Shown piece after piece: positions 43,873-57,033 of a stretch of 64,000 bases of DNA. Source of the DNA: Narthecium ossifragum (lineage: Eukaryota > Streptophyta > Magnoliopsida > Dioscoreales > Nartheciaceae); assembly GCA_963920575.1 (NCBI GenBank), contig OY986965.1, positions 29,754,007 through 29,818,006 of the forward strand, written 5' to 3'. The position numbers and the translations under genes are program-made. Position 1 is the first letter of the stretch. Each line of letters begins with the position of its first letter. The notes under the pieces were generated by a model. The model searched no databases. It was not told the DNA's origin and was given only the letters and a program-made list of their open reading frames with translations.

Positions 43873-46808
43873 TCAAATGAGTTATGTTCTTGCAGCTGTA
43901 GTGAGTCCATTTATTTGCCTTTTGTAGCATCACCTCTAATATTTGTGTTAATGGCTTCGTATTTTCAAACAGTGTGTGCTATTAAATACATGCTACCTGT
44001 ATCAACTACTGTTGACATTTATAATTTGGCTAGTTGATGAATTGTGTGGGCTTAGTATGGAGTTACTGGCTGTAGGTCTTAACACAAGTATATGAAATTG
44101 TCGTTGCAGAAATTTTCAGTATGCCAGTCGCACATGCTACATGTGCTCTGCAAGTGTGCGAAATGGTAGATAACTGTCATATATTCTGAGGTAGAATTAG
44201 CCACAACAATCACGAAGAAAGCAAATTATGGTTAATTGTCTGAAGTTATGGGGTAATAACAAATTATATGTGTTTCTAGTGGAAACACACAACACTAGTT
44301 GGTTTCGAATATTGGCTATCTCATATCAGTGACCTGAGGGATTTTCTGGAGGTTCAAAGCTTTTGGATTAATATTTCTTCACTTCCAAGCTAGATCAATA
44401 CTTTCATTTTCTTCAATTGCATCTGATAGATGCTATAAGATGTCCGTACTTGTTATAAAGTCGAGCATGACTGAACCTCTTCTAGTTAGTGACTAAATAC
44501 GAAGTGAGTATCAATTTTGATTTATTTCCATTTTGGTTTCTTTAATTTATTTAAGTAAAAGAAATGCATGTTTGTTTACATAGGTCCAATCAAGTCTAGA
44601 ATGATGCAGCCCCTATCCATGTTCCTCGGGATATTTTAGATTGGCTTAGTCAATATTGCAGTTGCGTGTATAGTTACAACAGTAATTTTAGTGAAGATTT
44701 CTCATGCATCAAGTGTAGAGACAATGGAACCTCTTGATGAAAACATGTGCTTGCACGTTTAGTTGCATAAATAAATGCACGAAATTGATTTTATATTGTC
44801 AAATGCGATGTTGTGGAGTATATCCATGTTGCTTGGGACATTTTAGATTGACTTAGTCTACATTGTAGTCGTGTATAGAATTGCAGTAATTGTTGAACCC
44901 AGGACCTCTCATGCATCAAGTGTAGAAATACGAAACCTCTAGATGAAAACATTCACTTGCATTTTTAGTTGCATAAATGTCAAAAATTGTTTTGATATTG
45001 TTGCATGAGAAGCTCTGGTGTAGTATTTGCATGCTGTCAATTGAGATAGCGAAGCAAATGAAGACATTTACCTTTCCACCTGATCTGCTGCCTGCAAATA
45101 GGCATGTTGTACAATTGGTATTGTTATCTTGTACAATCGGTATAGTTAGCAAATATTCTCTCTCTGCATGCTAGTGAAGGGCCAAATTGGTAGGTTGTAT
45201 TGGAAGTGCACACCATCTTCCTATGCCTTTGGCATGTTGCAGGCCTGATTTTTGACGTGGCTCAGATTGACCAACTGATCTGGAAGCTTATTTTCGTCCT
45301 TGACATTTCATAATTAAGAATTATGATGGGCTTTTGTGGTAATGTTTGTGCTACCTTGGGAAAGCAAGCCATCTTTTCCTCGTGCAAAGATAGAGCAACC
45401 AGTAAGGTTTTCGGATGCTTGTAGAAAAAGAAGTTAACAAGTAACCCCCATGAGGCTGTGTCTTGAACTACCCTTGCATTATTTTCTTTTTCTGAAGTAG
45501 TCAGTATTTGCATGTTAGATAACGTAAGGGGATTAGTGACAACAGAATACATCAATGAATAAACGTTATGAAATTAAACCCGAAAAGATTCAGGTGATTT
45601 CTTTGTCAGTTACAAGGTTTTGCTGTCATGCTTTCTTCAAGTGCTTTTAAATCTTTATTTCACATGCTTTAGTCCCGTAAAAGAACATAATCGATTTATA
45701 AAAGTGCTTGTTGATTCTTTATCCTTCTTGGAAAAATAAGTGGTGTCCGGATCATCTGCAGGACACTAGTGATCAATCTGATTGTTAAGGATCTAGTTTT
45801 TGTTGCTCAATCTGAAATTATAGAATGGAGTGATTCAGTTTTTTAAGGAAACTTGCCATTTGAAGTGCATGCCTTTTCCCATCCTTATATAGCTGAAGCT
45901 AGATCATAAACTTTGGCAAGTGAGGGGTAAGATGCTAATAAGCTATTGGTCGGATGATGATTCTCTCGCAAGACTTAAGAGAGGAGGTTGTGTTTGAGGT
46001 TCTTGATGGCGTTTCACTTTCTCAATCAAATTGAGGATCTACAAAATTCCTCGTTGAACTAAGGAAATGCCTGCCTATTCTGACAAGATCTATTCATTGC
46101 TTTAAGTCAGTCTTGAAAAATGCTGGATATTTGCACGCTTTATCTCTTTCTGATTCAGTCTTTGGAGGAACTGTGTTGCGCACCTTTCATTATGTGCTTC
46201 TTACCTTGTTGGAGATTCGTCACGCCTTATGATTTGGTTGGATCACTCGACATTTACATGAAATGTTGTATTCCAAGGATACCAACATTTCATGCATTTG
46301 GTTTCCTCCATGAGCATTTAGGACATACATGGTGTAATCCACTTGTCAACAGGTAGATGAGCCACGAAGTTGCAGTATCTTTTGTTGGGAGGATGTTGCA
46401 TTTGATAATGACGCAATTGGATAATTTAACGTTTCCTCTGCCGTGTTTTTAGACTTTTAGTCCTCCATGGTCACCCTGTCCTACCTCCACTTTGTATCCT
46501 CCATGGGCTCTCTCTGTCCTCCACTTTGTAGGGCCTGTTATATTATCATGAGTATATGTTAGTCTGTGTTTTAGAAGGTGAAACAGACGTGGGCTGGTAA
46601 AAGGGGGACCTCTTCGTTCTGGCTATTCCTAGTTGAACTCCTGTGTTCTCTGTTTCTGACGGCAGATAGCCATCAAGAACATGGCTTGAGATTAGTTGGG
46701 AAAATCCTCCATTAACACCAATTTTAGATCCTACCAAGGAGTTTTGATGCTAAAATCTTCTGTTATGATAACGGGTTCAAGAAATGAATGTTAAACATAT
46801 ACAAGTTA
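43873..46808. other. DAPF 3' flank and intergenic
   Basis: A diverged direct duplication of about 200 bp lies at roughly 44630-44990: CTCATGCATCAAGTGTAGA occurs near 44702 and 44909, each followed by a GATGAAAACAT...TTAGTTGCATAAAT stretch. Otherwise AT-rich with no ORF of known family. Confidence 0.45.
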
Positions 46809-46986
46809 GGGCGTGTTTGGATATCCGCTGAATGTGGAGGATGGGCGGTAGATTGGGCGGATCCATTTTCGTCTTATCTAGGTGTCTGGATAACGCACGC
46901 GTGGATGAGTGGCGGATCCATTTTCAGCGTCCATGACGCCACGTATGGGATCCGCTCCTGCAGATACCCGCGCCCCAAACAGGCCC
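46809..46986. mobile_element. Small Tourist-like MITE
   Basis: 178 bp, starts GGGCGTGTTTGGATATCCGC and ends GCGCCCCAAACAGGCCC, with TTA before (46806-46808) and TTG after. The interior shares GCGGATCCATTTTC-type words with the element at 25206-25332, so the two are probably one family. Confidence 0.55.
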
Positions 46987-49353
46987 TTGTGAATTGCGTT
47001 GCATTTGGATCAATTATTAGGAGGCCGAAGTTAGTGCTCAGTGCTAAGGCCGAAGTAAGTGCTCAGTGCTAGCAAAAAGTTGCATACCCTTGATTTGAGG
47101 AGCGTTTGGAACATATCTTGTCCATGTTTCACTTGTATTCTACCCATAGCATGGCAAGATAAGGCCAAGGTTTATCACTGCTCTGTGAAACAGATGAGGG
47201 GAATTCCAGTCTTTTTATGTTTTTGTTTATATCGGCTGAGCCTATTTTCCGGATTCTGGTCTCTCCTGCCCCAAATCCTGCTGCTTTTCTAGTGATGATT
47301 TTTTCTTAAATGTTTATGCCATTGATAATTTCAATACACTTCTTATCTGATGTATAACTGATTTCTCGAGGTAGCAGACTACGGCAAAATGTTGTAAATA
47401 GGAACTAATAAATGCGTTAGACTTCACATAATATTGACAGCCTTTGCTTGGTGTATATGACTCGATCTGCAAGCTTAAAGATCATGATATTTCTAAGATA
47501 AATTGGGTGCTTATGGAATCTTGACTTCTTGGTCTTTCCTTCTCCGGAATTGCTCAAGGCCATCAGAGTGGCCACCAGAATATCATTCAGCGGTGTCCAT
47601 AACTCTCGATCATTCATTCCAGAATTTTCTGCCACCGTCATGGTCACGTAAATATGTGTTGCGTGATTGGTCTTAGGTTGAGTGGCATTGCCCACAGGGA
47701 AAGTTGTTCATTGGTGATTTCGGTTCCATAGCCTAACATTCAAGGTTAACGTTGCTCTTGTTATCAGTATTATAGGATTATCATGAAAGAAGGGTCGCCT
47801 AATGCAAGTACCGACGCAAACGCTTACGTCACATCATGTCCACTGATTTATAAAAGTAAATTTTTTTTTCCTTTCCTTTAATGACATTTATCCATTAGGT
47901 AGAATGAATATCTAGGATAACAGAGTACTGTGCGTTTCTTTTATTTTAGATCTAGAGCTTCTAAATTCCATCAACATCTTGATTTTATATTGGAAAACTG
48001 GTGGGTGTCTAGGTCACGCATAGAGTGATTTCTCATGAAGTCACGGATATCGTATCGGAGCACTTATACATGGCCTCCGCTAGATTAAAATAAAAGATCA
48101 AAGCCATCTTAGTGGAGTTTCCGTCTCCTTTGTCATGCAACTGTTCCATAGCTCTTTTGATCAATAGATCAAAGCCAGATGGAATTATTAGTATGTGTCG
48201 ATGGAGTGCGGGCGTGAAAGCACGCACGAACGTTAGTATTTTAATCCGTAATCCGGGGGGGGCCGGGCGGGGTATGGTGAAGGGAGTTTTGATCAGGATG
48301 AGGACCCCCATCCATTTGCCATTTGGAGCAGCCGACTTATCACTGCCTTTTACTTCCCTATCACAACCACTTCTCACCCTTTATCAACTCGCATCACCAG
48401 CAACCACTTACTCTCTGGTTAATTTAATCGAGCAATCTAATCCTAAATCTCTAAAATAAAAGCTGACGATCTCTGTGCTTTGATTAGAAAAGCAAGAGCG
48501 GGGGAAAGCTAGCCACACACTTGCACTCACCTTAAATCATTTTTCTTTCTCCAGGCTAAGGTGTTGGGAGGAAAAGGGGGATCAAAGTGAGATTACACGC
48601 ACGCATTCATGCCACAGGAATAGCACCATTTGATACTCATTTAGGTTGCGGACATCGGAAGGAACTGGTTTATTCTAGTTTTACTTACCCCTGAAAGGAT
48701 TGCTGGAGGGCGACCAAACAAAAAACATGAATGATAGATGAATAAGAATGAATAGAAGAAGGTGTTGGCCCTGAGTGTATCAAATAGTGTCTTTCTATTG
48801 GCTGGTTATATTCTCACTTTTTTTAGCTTAAAATCAACAATTATCTCTGAAGCATAGGCCAATTGGAGTCTTGGAGAGATGAGTTTAATCGTTTTCTAAC
48901 ACAGAATTCATTTCCGTCAAACAAGATGTTGCCTTTGCTTAGTGCTATCACTTTTGACAGAGCAACTCCTTCGGAAACTTGTAATTTTTTTCGTTTACGT
49001 TACACTTTCTTGCTTTCAATCTAATTTAACTTGTAAAAAAACTTGATTATCACGAGCAATCACTGCGGTGTAGAGTGAGAATCTCTTTGTATGAAATTAG
49101 ATAGAGCTCCGAAAGAACTCGAGACAGAGTACTCTTGATAAGCACTACGAACCTTGCCATGATATATATATAGACTCTATTACACAGAGAGCTAGCTAAA
49201 GATTTGATTCCATGCAAAACCGTACCAAGAAAAGATTTTACAGAGAAGCAACTCCTTCCTTCCTTCCTACTAGAGGTTATCCTTTGGAAACATTTCACAC
49301 AGATATGGATGGACAACGGTTGAAACTAAGAAACCTAAAGGTACATCACCATC
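46987..49353. other. Intergenic between MITE and MYB 3' end
   Basis: No gene or repeat I recognise. The 114-115-codon ORFs on both strands at about 48033-48459 overlap each other and are unsupported. Confidence 0.35.
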
Positions 49354-50310
49354 TCAAGGCTGCAATATTCCATGAAGGTAGTTCGAAACAGGGAGTTCAC
49401 CCATAGTACAAGACAGCTTGGGCTCTTCATCATCAATCTTCCATAGTGCATCAGAACAGTACTCCCACATCGGAGACGCCATCGGACTGCAGTAAGTTAT
49501 GGAAGCTTCATCCTTGCAGTCTTCTAAGCTCAATCCACTCACAGACTCCGACCTTGCGATCTCCTTCCATATCTGATCCATAGGGTACCCTTTAACCCCT
49601 TCCTCGTTCTTCTCTTGATATTCCCCTGACCGTGGAGAAGTACACACTCCGTCGTCGGCGTTGTTCCAGCTGTAATCTTCGACACTGGCTTGTATAGGAG
49701 GCTCGCTCACCGCCGGCGAGTGATGACCTGAGGACGAGGAGAAAGACGAGAGAGATGAGTTCCTCTTGCGCTCTTGCGCTTTTTTTCTCATATGGGTCCT
49801 CCAATAATTCTTTATCTCATTGTCGGTGCGGCCGGGGAGCTTCCGAGCTATGCGAGACCACCTGCAACCAATTCTAGCTATCATCAGAATTACTAGAATA
49901 AAAAAAAAAAGACGAAGCGTTTTGTTATATATATGCATGGGATCGAACCTATTGCCCCAGCGAGAGTGGAACTCGAGGACGAGGCGCTCCTCCTGAGGGG
50001 TGAGGCGGCCGCGCTTGAGGCCGGGGTGGAGGTAGTTAACCCAGCGGAGGCGGCAGCTCTTTCCGGTCCTTTTGAGACCTACAAACAAGATGAAACCAAC
50101 CACCGGGGTTAAACCGGCACTTTGCGTCCGGCACACCGGATCACCAAAACCTATATATCCCCCGCCACCCCTCAAACCTGAGACTTTGGCTAAGAAATCC
50201 CAACGACGTTCACCGAACAAGCTCACATAGCATACCAGTTGCAGGTCCTCCTGCTCGGTCCACGGGCCTTTGCGAACCTCTTCTTTGGCCGCCACCGCAG
50301 CCGCCGCCAT
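49354..50310 (-). CDS. R2R3-MYB transcription factor, MYB59/MYB48 type
   Basis: Nuclear DNA-binding regulator, 256 residues, three exons: 50310-50178, 50078-49949, 49861-49354, phases 1 and 2. R2 (about 12-62) has [20 protein letters not shown], the W at the usual places and [17 protein letters not shown]3 (about 65-113) has [40 protein letters not shown] and [13 protein letters not shown]. The [14 protein letters not shown] start and the HMRKKAQER end are diagnostic of the MYB48/MYB59 clade, as I recall, whose Arabidopsis members affect growth and nutrient responses and are known for alternative splicing of the first intron. The C-terminal half is Ser/Glu-rich and ends YLHGILQP. A shadow ORF that reads through the introns does not change the call. 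Confidence 0.93.
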   Translation of the reverse strand: MAAAAVAAKEEVRKGPWTEQEDLQLVCYVSLFGERRWDFLAKVSGLRGGGGYIGFGDPVCRTQSAGLTPVVGFILFVGLKRTGKSCRLRWVNYLHPGLKRGRLTPQEERLVLEFHSRWGNRFDPMHIYNKTLRLFFFILVILMIARIGCRWSRIARKLPGRTDNEIKNYWRTHMRKKAQERKRNSSLSSFSSSSGHHSPAVSEPPIQASVEDYSWNNADDGVCTSPRSGEYQEKNEEGVKGYPMDQIWKEIARSESVSGLSLEDCKDEASITYCSPMASPMWEYCSDALWKIDDEEPKLSCTMGELPVSNYLHGILQP

Positions 50311-50476
50311 CTCCTCCGCTAGCTCCTTTTAGCGCCTCCTGCCTCTTTCGATTCTTTCGATCTCCTCTAGCTTCTCCACTCAGCTAGCCAGCCAACAGGA
50401 GCACCCACCACTTCATTTCTTCTTCTAATGTACGATATACTTCGACAGGGTGCTTGTGCGCACTCGATCGTTCACA

Positions 50477-50484
50477 TATATATA
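50477..50484 (-). promoter_or_regulatory. TATA box of the MYB gene
   Basis: TATATATA on the minus strand, about 170 bp upstream of the ATG. Confidence 0.55.
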
Positions 50485-52219
50485 GGCACCAAATCCAAGT
50501 TGCCACGTGATGTCATGTGAGATCTGGAATGCTAGCTAGTGTAGTTCATGATTGATCCATATATGGTGCAGTGCTTAATTATGAGGTTATGAGTAGATTA
50601 TACCTATGCGTAGGTTTCCTAGCTAACATTAAGCCTGAAGTGATTGCTCTATGAGTACCTCCAAGGTGTAAGCTAGCTAATATATTAATTTGACCTCCGA
50701 AGCCCCGGTAATATATAGGCTCAACGTTTACACTTACTATAACCACTCAGTAAAAAAAGCTACTCGCGCGGCCTCTTTTAGCAAATCCTTCTTCGGCTCC
50801 TTGTGTAAAACTAGTAAAAAATCATGGATACAAACAAGTCTGCTTGTGGGCTTATCAGCTAGCTTTAAAACCCACTTGATCATGCTTTGGAATATCAGCA
50901 GATCATTATAACTAGCTAAGATGCCTCTTTTATCTGCCAGGATCACTGTAGACAATATATCACTGATCTATGTCATTCAAGCTCTTCAAGATTCCTCCAT
51001 GAAATAATGATTCATACTCTCTATCTATCGAGCTCTTCAGTACACCTATTGGAAGTCATACTTTATGGGCCATTAGGGACCGTAAAGTCGGATAAACATG
51101 GAAGTCTGCTAATGAAACCAGATCGACCGATCTGATCAGCTAGCACTATGCATATGCAAGCTGTAGCCTTGAACTCAAATATAACTGTAACAACTCACTC
51201 AGTCGACACTTCTCATCAGCTTAAGCTTTTGGAATAGTTGGGATCAAGATTCATTTTAGCCGGCCATTCTGCTAATTTCTTATCAGCTTGAGTTTTATCT
51301 GTACTGGAGTGTATGATATGCATCATTGTTCTGTCTATAGTGATATATTATTTGCCTTGCCTCACTGATCTTGTGAGAAAACTAAATCACCAAATTTCAT
51401 GTTCTATGTTAATATGAAGCGGCTTTTAGAGCACTAATGACCTAGTCAACAGTAGCTATTGCGCTCTGAGATGCTGTGGAGAGGAGCTTGACACTGCGAT
51501 GTCGACGCCACTACCATGCATCAATCGTACGTGCAGCCTGAAATAGCCCCTGCCAATGTACGTAAGAACACTTAAGCTAGCTAGCAGTACTGTGTGGGGT
51601 GCATGGATTGATGGATGGCTGATCCAAGAATGGCAGTGCGAAGCAGCTGGAAGAATGGTCAGTCTAAGATGACGTGGAAGCCACCAATTCCTGGGCGGCC
51701 ACTCCACTCATCTCTTTTCTCATCTCCCTCAGTCCCTCCTCCTACCTTGAATCTAGAGAGGTCCCCCCTTGGATGTTTCAAGTCATCAATGGCTCGGATG
51801 AATAAAAATGGAAACCACCCTTGTGGGGGTGTGGCAGTTTGCACTAGCGATATAGAGGACCATATGCTTGGTCGGTGGCAGGATAATATATACCTTTTGT
51901 CTTCAAGGGCCATCTCGAGTGCTTCTTTGATTCATAGATGCATGTCTGATGCCAATGGATGCCTAAGGACAAGAGTGGCTAGCTTGGAAGAGGCATAGGA
52001 ACTCAATAAGATATTGCAGCCCTTTTAGACATCCTATATTTGGCTGTGTTTCCTACTGAAATGATATGTGGCTTTAGGAATTGGTAAGAGACAACTGTAT
52101 CATTAGTAAATAATGGCTCGAGGACATGAAGGAAGAGGAGCTCTGGAGCTGTGTCTCTTGTCTATCTAAATATGGGTATGTTTCCCCCCATTGGCTCAGG
52201 GTTAGGTGTCCTTGAACGG
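50485..52219. other. MYB upstream region
   Basis: Upstream sequence of the MYB gene. A 127-codon plus-strand ORF at 51615-51998 (starting MADPRMAVRSSWKNGQSKMT) has no recognised domain and uneven composition; I do not call it. AT-rich elsewhere, no repeats recognised. Confidence 0.35.
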
Positions 52220-53300
52220 TTTTTTTTTTTTTTTTTTTTCTTTCTTCTTTTTTTTGAAAAGTTAAGCCGAAACTTGATTACAAACCACTTACATCAAAAC
52301 ACAAGGATAACCGACGATGATTCACCCGATTTCCTCTGTCAAAACAGATTCCCATTAGACACCCTTTCCATCTTAGTTAGATTATATGCACATATATTAT
52401 GTTCCCTCAAAACATGAAGTATAAGCACCTCATTGAATTGAGCTGCTGACCAACATGCCAGTTGTAGCATGTTCCTAAGTGGCTCAGGCCAAGAGTACCA
52501 ACTGTTTACAAACCCAATTACATCTTTAGAATCTAACTCAAAAATTACATTATTAATTATAACTCATCAGAGATGTCATCTCCAGTCCTCTAAGCAATGA
52601 TGCCAACTCCGCTTCCGCTACTGAAGAGGCACTCACCTTCTCTGCAAGGCAATATGGCACACCATTAGCGAAGCATAACAGGCCCACCCTTGCAGTCCAT
52701 TCACTACGTAGAAAAAAAGCATCCGATCGTACAAGAATTGATCCCTTTCTATGAAGATGATGAGTCACAACACACCCTCCCTTAGCCAACATCCACTTCC
52801 TAGCAGCCCAAAACACCCATGTTGCCAAAGTCTCTAGCCGGCCTTGTACATTCACCTCTAAAGATACAATTATTTTAGTGCTTCCATAGTCTCCACATAC
52901 TATAGCCAAGTTTAGATTTCCTAATGTTCACTCCTATCATAACATCTCAAAATCCTCCTCCAATCTATCCATTCATTGATTCATAGTCATAATTGAACTT
53001 CAAGTCATAAGGAAAAATTAACCTCCAAGCATGTTTTACAAAATCACAAAGAAAGAGACGATAATCCACCGTTTCTCTCTATACTCCACACCTATTGCAT
53101 GAATCATATGGTATATCTTGGAATCTCGCCAAGACCTCCCTTGTTGCAACCTTTTCATATATAAAGCACCTTGCATAAAAAAAGTTTTTACCCTTGGTCC
53201 AAAAGGACCACTCCATGCATACAGAATGCCATCTCTCATTAGAAGCTCACTCCTCTTTTGAAGCTTCGCTGTGTCACCTCCATGAGATCTCATCCAGATC
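52220..53300 (-). mobile_element. Truncated LINE (non-LTR retrotransposon)
   Basis: Minus-strand element ending in a poly(A) tail, seen as 20 Ts at 52220-52239 plus further T-rich sequence to about 52256. Just upstream, on the minus strand, the frame at about 52553-52909 has an RNase H-like domain of the plant LINE type: SDAFFLRSEWTARVGLLCFA and ASSVAEAELASLLRGLEMTS. A further piece at about 53036-53293 (WMRSHGGD, RDGILYAWSGPFG) resembles the stretch between reverse transcriptase and the C-terminal zinc finger. The reverse transcriptase itself is absent, so this is a 5'-truncated copy. It could instead be a host RNase H-like fragment, but the poly(A) tail favours LINE. Confidence 0.6.
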
Positions 53301-54463
53301 GCCGCATCTCCTTCTACAGTCAGTCTAATATCCAGCCCAGAACTCCTTAGCTTTTGGTTTGCAAGTTTTTATAAAGATCGCATGAATCTGCCTGACCATG
53401 CCAATGGTGTAGCCGCTGGCTCCTCCGCAGCACTTTCTGGAATCTCCTACTTTGCAGTAACAGAGTTTGAATGGACACATAATTCGCAATTTTGGACAAT
53501 AATATCATCTAAGGAGGACGGATATAAGTATTCTGGATTAAAGCTTCAAACTCAGAACTTCTGCCCTGATAGCATCTTAAATTTAATCACCGCTTGCATC
53601 AAAATCTAAACCAATGGGAGGCAATAAATTAATTCATTTTCAGTTATATTTTAAGACAGATTATTCTGATTGGAGGTGATCAGGACAGACCATTCAATTA
53701 ATTTAGAATAGTGTCAAAAAAAAAGAAAAGATTTGCCTCCAAAAACTTTGCTTATTTGTTAGCTACAAAGGCAAACGCATCATGAAACTTTTCTTTCCTT
53801 TCCAGCCGTTTTCTTCTGCAAAACTTGAACCAGTGGACCAATACAGTACTGATCAGGACAAAGCGCAGATGAAATATCAACAAAGCTGTGTCCATAGTTT
53901 TATTATTATTATTATTCAGAGAACTACAAAGAAATTCCATAAAGGGGAGGCAAAACTTAGCCATAAATATGTGGATGCGAGGATTTATCCGATATTATCC
54001 TGTTTAAGTCGCAATCAATTGTTTGAGAAAGCAAGTCTCCATGCCAGAATGATTACTTTTTTGAATCCTGCCTATACCCAAAAAAAAACATAAAGTAAAA
54101 GGTACGTGGTAAGAACCTACGAGGACAGTGTTTAATTCCATACTAATAAAGAGTTGTCTGCCGTAGTTTGAGTTGATATTTTTTTAAGACCGAAAGAAAA
54201 ACACAAGTATATATATATATATATATATACTAGTTGTGTCTTTGCCACATGGCAGGGTAACTACTAACTCCACTCCAATAACTTTCTCCCATTAAATCCC
54301 ATTATGCCACATAGACTCCACATAAGACATTCTCCGCCTCGTAGGACAACGAAAGTTTCATTTATAACCATAACCTCATATAAGGATGATATAAAAGTCC
54401 CCGTTTGGTTCGGGGTTAAGGGGAATAAGGTTAAGGGGGTTAAGGATAAAAAAGTAGAGATAA
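53301..54463. other. Intergenic with (TA)n microsatellite
   Basis: (TA)11 at 54208-54229. A MITE-like end, CCCGTTTGGTTCGGGGTTA, occurs near 54402, directly left of the Harbinger element; its right partner was not found. No gene recognised. Confidence 0.45.
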
Positions 54464-55055
54464 GAGCATCTCCAACCGGGCTGCAAAACTCAAATTTACA
54501 GCCCGGTTCCGCTCCAATCGGGCAGCAAATCCAGCTGCATTTATGCAGCTCCTCCCCCAAGGCTGCATATATGTAGCCGGTGAGTATGAGCTGCATATAT
54601 GCAGCAATCATATTTAATAACATTTATAATACCTAAACTACCCTTTTTACTCTTCTCATTTAATTCTAAATTACTAACATATCCTATAGCTAAAGTACTT
54701 TAATTACAATAATTTGTGTAACTTTAAAATTACTGATTTATTTAGAATAAATAATATATCATTGGAAAACTCTTGTCGATCCCTACAAAACAAGACTAAT
54801 ATTGAATACTTTTTAATTATTATTTATCTAATTGTATATAAATTATTTTTTTACTGTTTTTTTTCATCATTGGGTTTTTAAATTATATATTAGTACGTGG
54901 GTGTTTAATAAAATTAATTCTAATCGTAATTACATTATCTAAAGTTATTTGTGCAGAATACTAAAATGAAGACGAATCTTACACACTAAACATTGAGAAT
55001 TTTAATTTAATATGCATTAAGACGTGAAAAACATTGAATATAGATAAAAAAAACG

Positions 55056-56418
55056 TTACATCTCTTCATTGCCATGTCGTTCCCATAAATGTTCAATCAG
55101 TGCATTCCGAAGTGCAAAATGTGCTTCTTTGTCCTTGATCTTTTTATGTCGATTAAGAAACTGACGAAATCGTTCGGATTCACTTGCCTCCATCTCATCA
55201 GCATGCTGAGTACGTGGCGGAGTAGAAATGACATCACTTTCATCTTCATCTCGTTCATCTTCGACAATCATATTATGCATTATAACACAAGCAGTCATGA
55301 TATCATGTAACACACGTTTATCCCAGAAACGTGCTGGACCCTTAACAATTGCAAATCTTGATTGAAGAACTCCGAATGCCCGCTCCACATCTTTCCGGCA
55401 TGCTTCTTGCATCATTGCGAAATATTGTTTTTTTTTTATCTTGTGACTGAGAAATGGTTTGAACAAGTGTCGACCATTTCGGGTATATGTCATCGGCTAA
55501 ATAATAACCAATGTCTAAATTTTTTCCTTGAATTGTGTAATGAGCAGGAGGGGTAATACCTTCTGTTAAGTTGGCGAACAAATGAGACGACTGTAGTACA
55601 TTAATATCATTGTTTGAGCCTGGTAAGCCGAAGTATGCATGCCATATCCATAAGTCATATGATGCTACTGCCTCAAGAATAATAGTTGGCCCTCCATGAC
55701 GCCCTGAATATTGCCCTGCCCATGCCGTTGGACAATTCTTCCATTGCCAATGCATGCAATCTAGACTTCCCAACATTCCTGGAAACCCTCGTTCTTCGCC
55801 TTTCTGTAACAATCTTGCAACATCATTTGCATTGGGATACCTCAAATATTCATCTTTGTACACCTCTACAATTACCCTGCAAAATCTCTTCAAACATTGG
55901 ATTACAGTTGACTCACCAATCCGAATATATTCGTCAGTACTATCAGCTGATGTTCCATATGCCAACATACGAAATGCTGCTGTAATTTTTTGTAAAGCAG
56001 ATAATCCAAGCTTACCAATACCATCTTTCTTTTGAACGAAGAAGTTGTTGTGCTCTTGTACTGCAGTGACAATACGGAGGAATAGATTCCTTCGCATTCG
56101 AAACCTTCTACGAAATAGATTATCCCCATATGTGGGGTTATCAGAGAAGTAATCATTCCATAGCCTTGTATTACCTTCGACCCTCTCGCGGTTGATCACC
56201 ACATGACCAGGTACTGAACCTCCGCGTCTTGGTTGCTCATCATCTTCAAGTTGATAAGCAATTTTGGCCTTGTTGGAGGTATAAATATGAGCCAAGATTT
56301 CATCCTCTTTCGCCTACTCAGTTGTTTCTTCCTCCCACTCTTGAAAATATTGAGAAAATAATTCATCATCAGAAGAGGATGAAGATGGTAAATGTGATGA
56401 CCCAGCTCCATAATTCAT
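55056..56418 (-). pseudogene. Harbinger DDE transposase, one stop and one frameshift
   Basis: Nuclease of the HARBI1/DDE_4 superfamily. The likely start at 56418 gives MNYGAGSSHLPSSSSSDDEL, then an in-frame TAG at 56314-56316 about 37 codons in, then an open frame (56295-55430) with HVVINRERVEGNTRLWNDYF, the first catalytic Asp in MLGSLDCMHWQWKNCPTAWA (D179 counting from the ATG at 56295) and the second Asp in FGLPGSNNDINVL (D230). At an A10 run near 55426-55437 the frame shifts. The continuation starts QYFAMMQEACRKDVERAFGV, giving the third acidic residue, and ends ERHGNEEM at 55056. With nine As the two parts join cleanly. So the DDE triad is complete, interrupted only by a stop and a one-base homopolymer difference. 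Confidence 0.9.
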
Positions 56419-56518
56419 TTTTGGAGAGAGGGAGAGAGAGAACTTAGGTAGTGGCAGATCTTGATTTCACTCAAGTGCAAACTGTTGCTTTTATAGAAAT
56501 ATGAGATAGCTACTGATA

Positions 56519-56935
56519 CAAACATTGGATTCTTATCTTCAAAATCTTATCAACATATCTCTTCTATCATCAATCAAATCATATCAGGAAATCAGAGGCT
56601 TTGTCTTTATCCGCAACATTGGATTCTTATCTTCAAAATCTTATCAACATATCTCTTCTATCATCAATCAAATCCTATCAGGAAATCAGAGGCTTTGTCT
56701 TTATCCGCAACATTGGATTCTTATCTTCAAAATCTTATCAACATATCTCTTCTATCATCAATCAAATCCTATCAGGAAATCAGAGGCTTTGTCTTTATCC
56801 GCAACATTGGATTCTTATCTTCAAAATCCTATCCACCTATCTCTTCTATCATCAATCAAATCTTATCAGGAAATCAGAGGCTTTGTCTTTACCAAGAACA
56901 CTAGATTCTTATCTTTAAAATCCTATCCACATATC
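56519..56935. repeat. 94-bp tandem repeat between the Harbinger ORFs
   Basis: More than four copies of a unit containing GGATTCTTATCTTCAAAATC and CAGGAAATCAGAGGCTTTGT, stepping by 94 bp, with the last copy most diverged. It lies between the divergent transposase and ORF1 start codons, i.e. in their shared promoter. Plus-strand ORFs of 69-170 codons here are read-through of the repeat. Confidence 0.85.
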
Positions 56936-57033
56936 TCAATCGAATCCTATAAGTATTGCTACATGCTCTTTCAATTGCACACCAACGTTCCCTTCACATC
57001 TCTTTCTCCTTCACATCTCTTTCATTTTCCTTC

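Noticed and set aside
51615..51998. 127-codon plus-strand ORF
   Set aside because: No recognised domain, no supporting splice or promoter signals, composition mixed.
56519..56935. CRISPR-like array
   Set aside because: The 94-bp units are head-to-tail without spacers, in a plant transposon.
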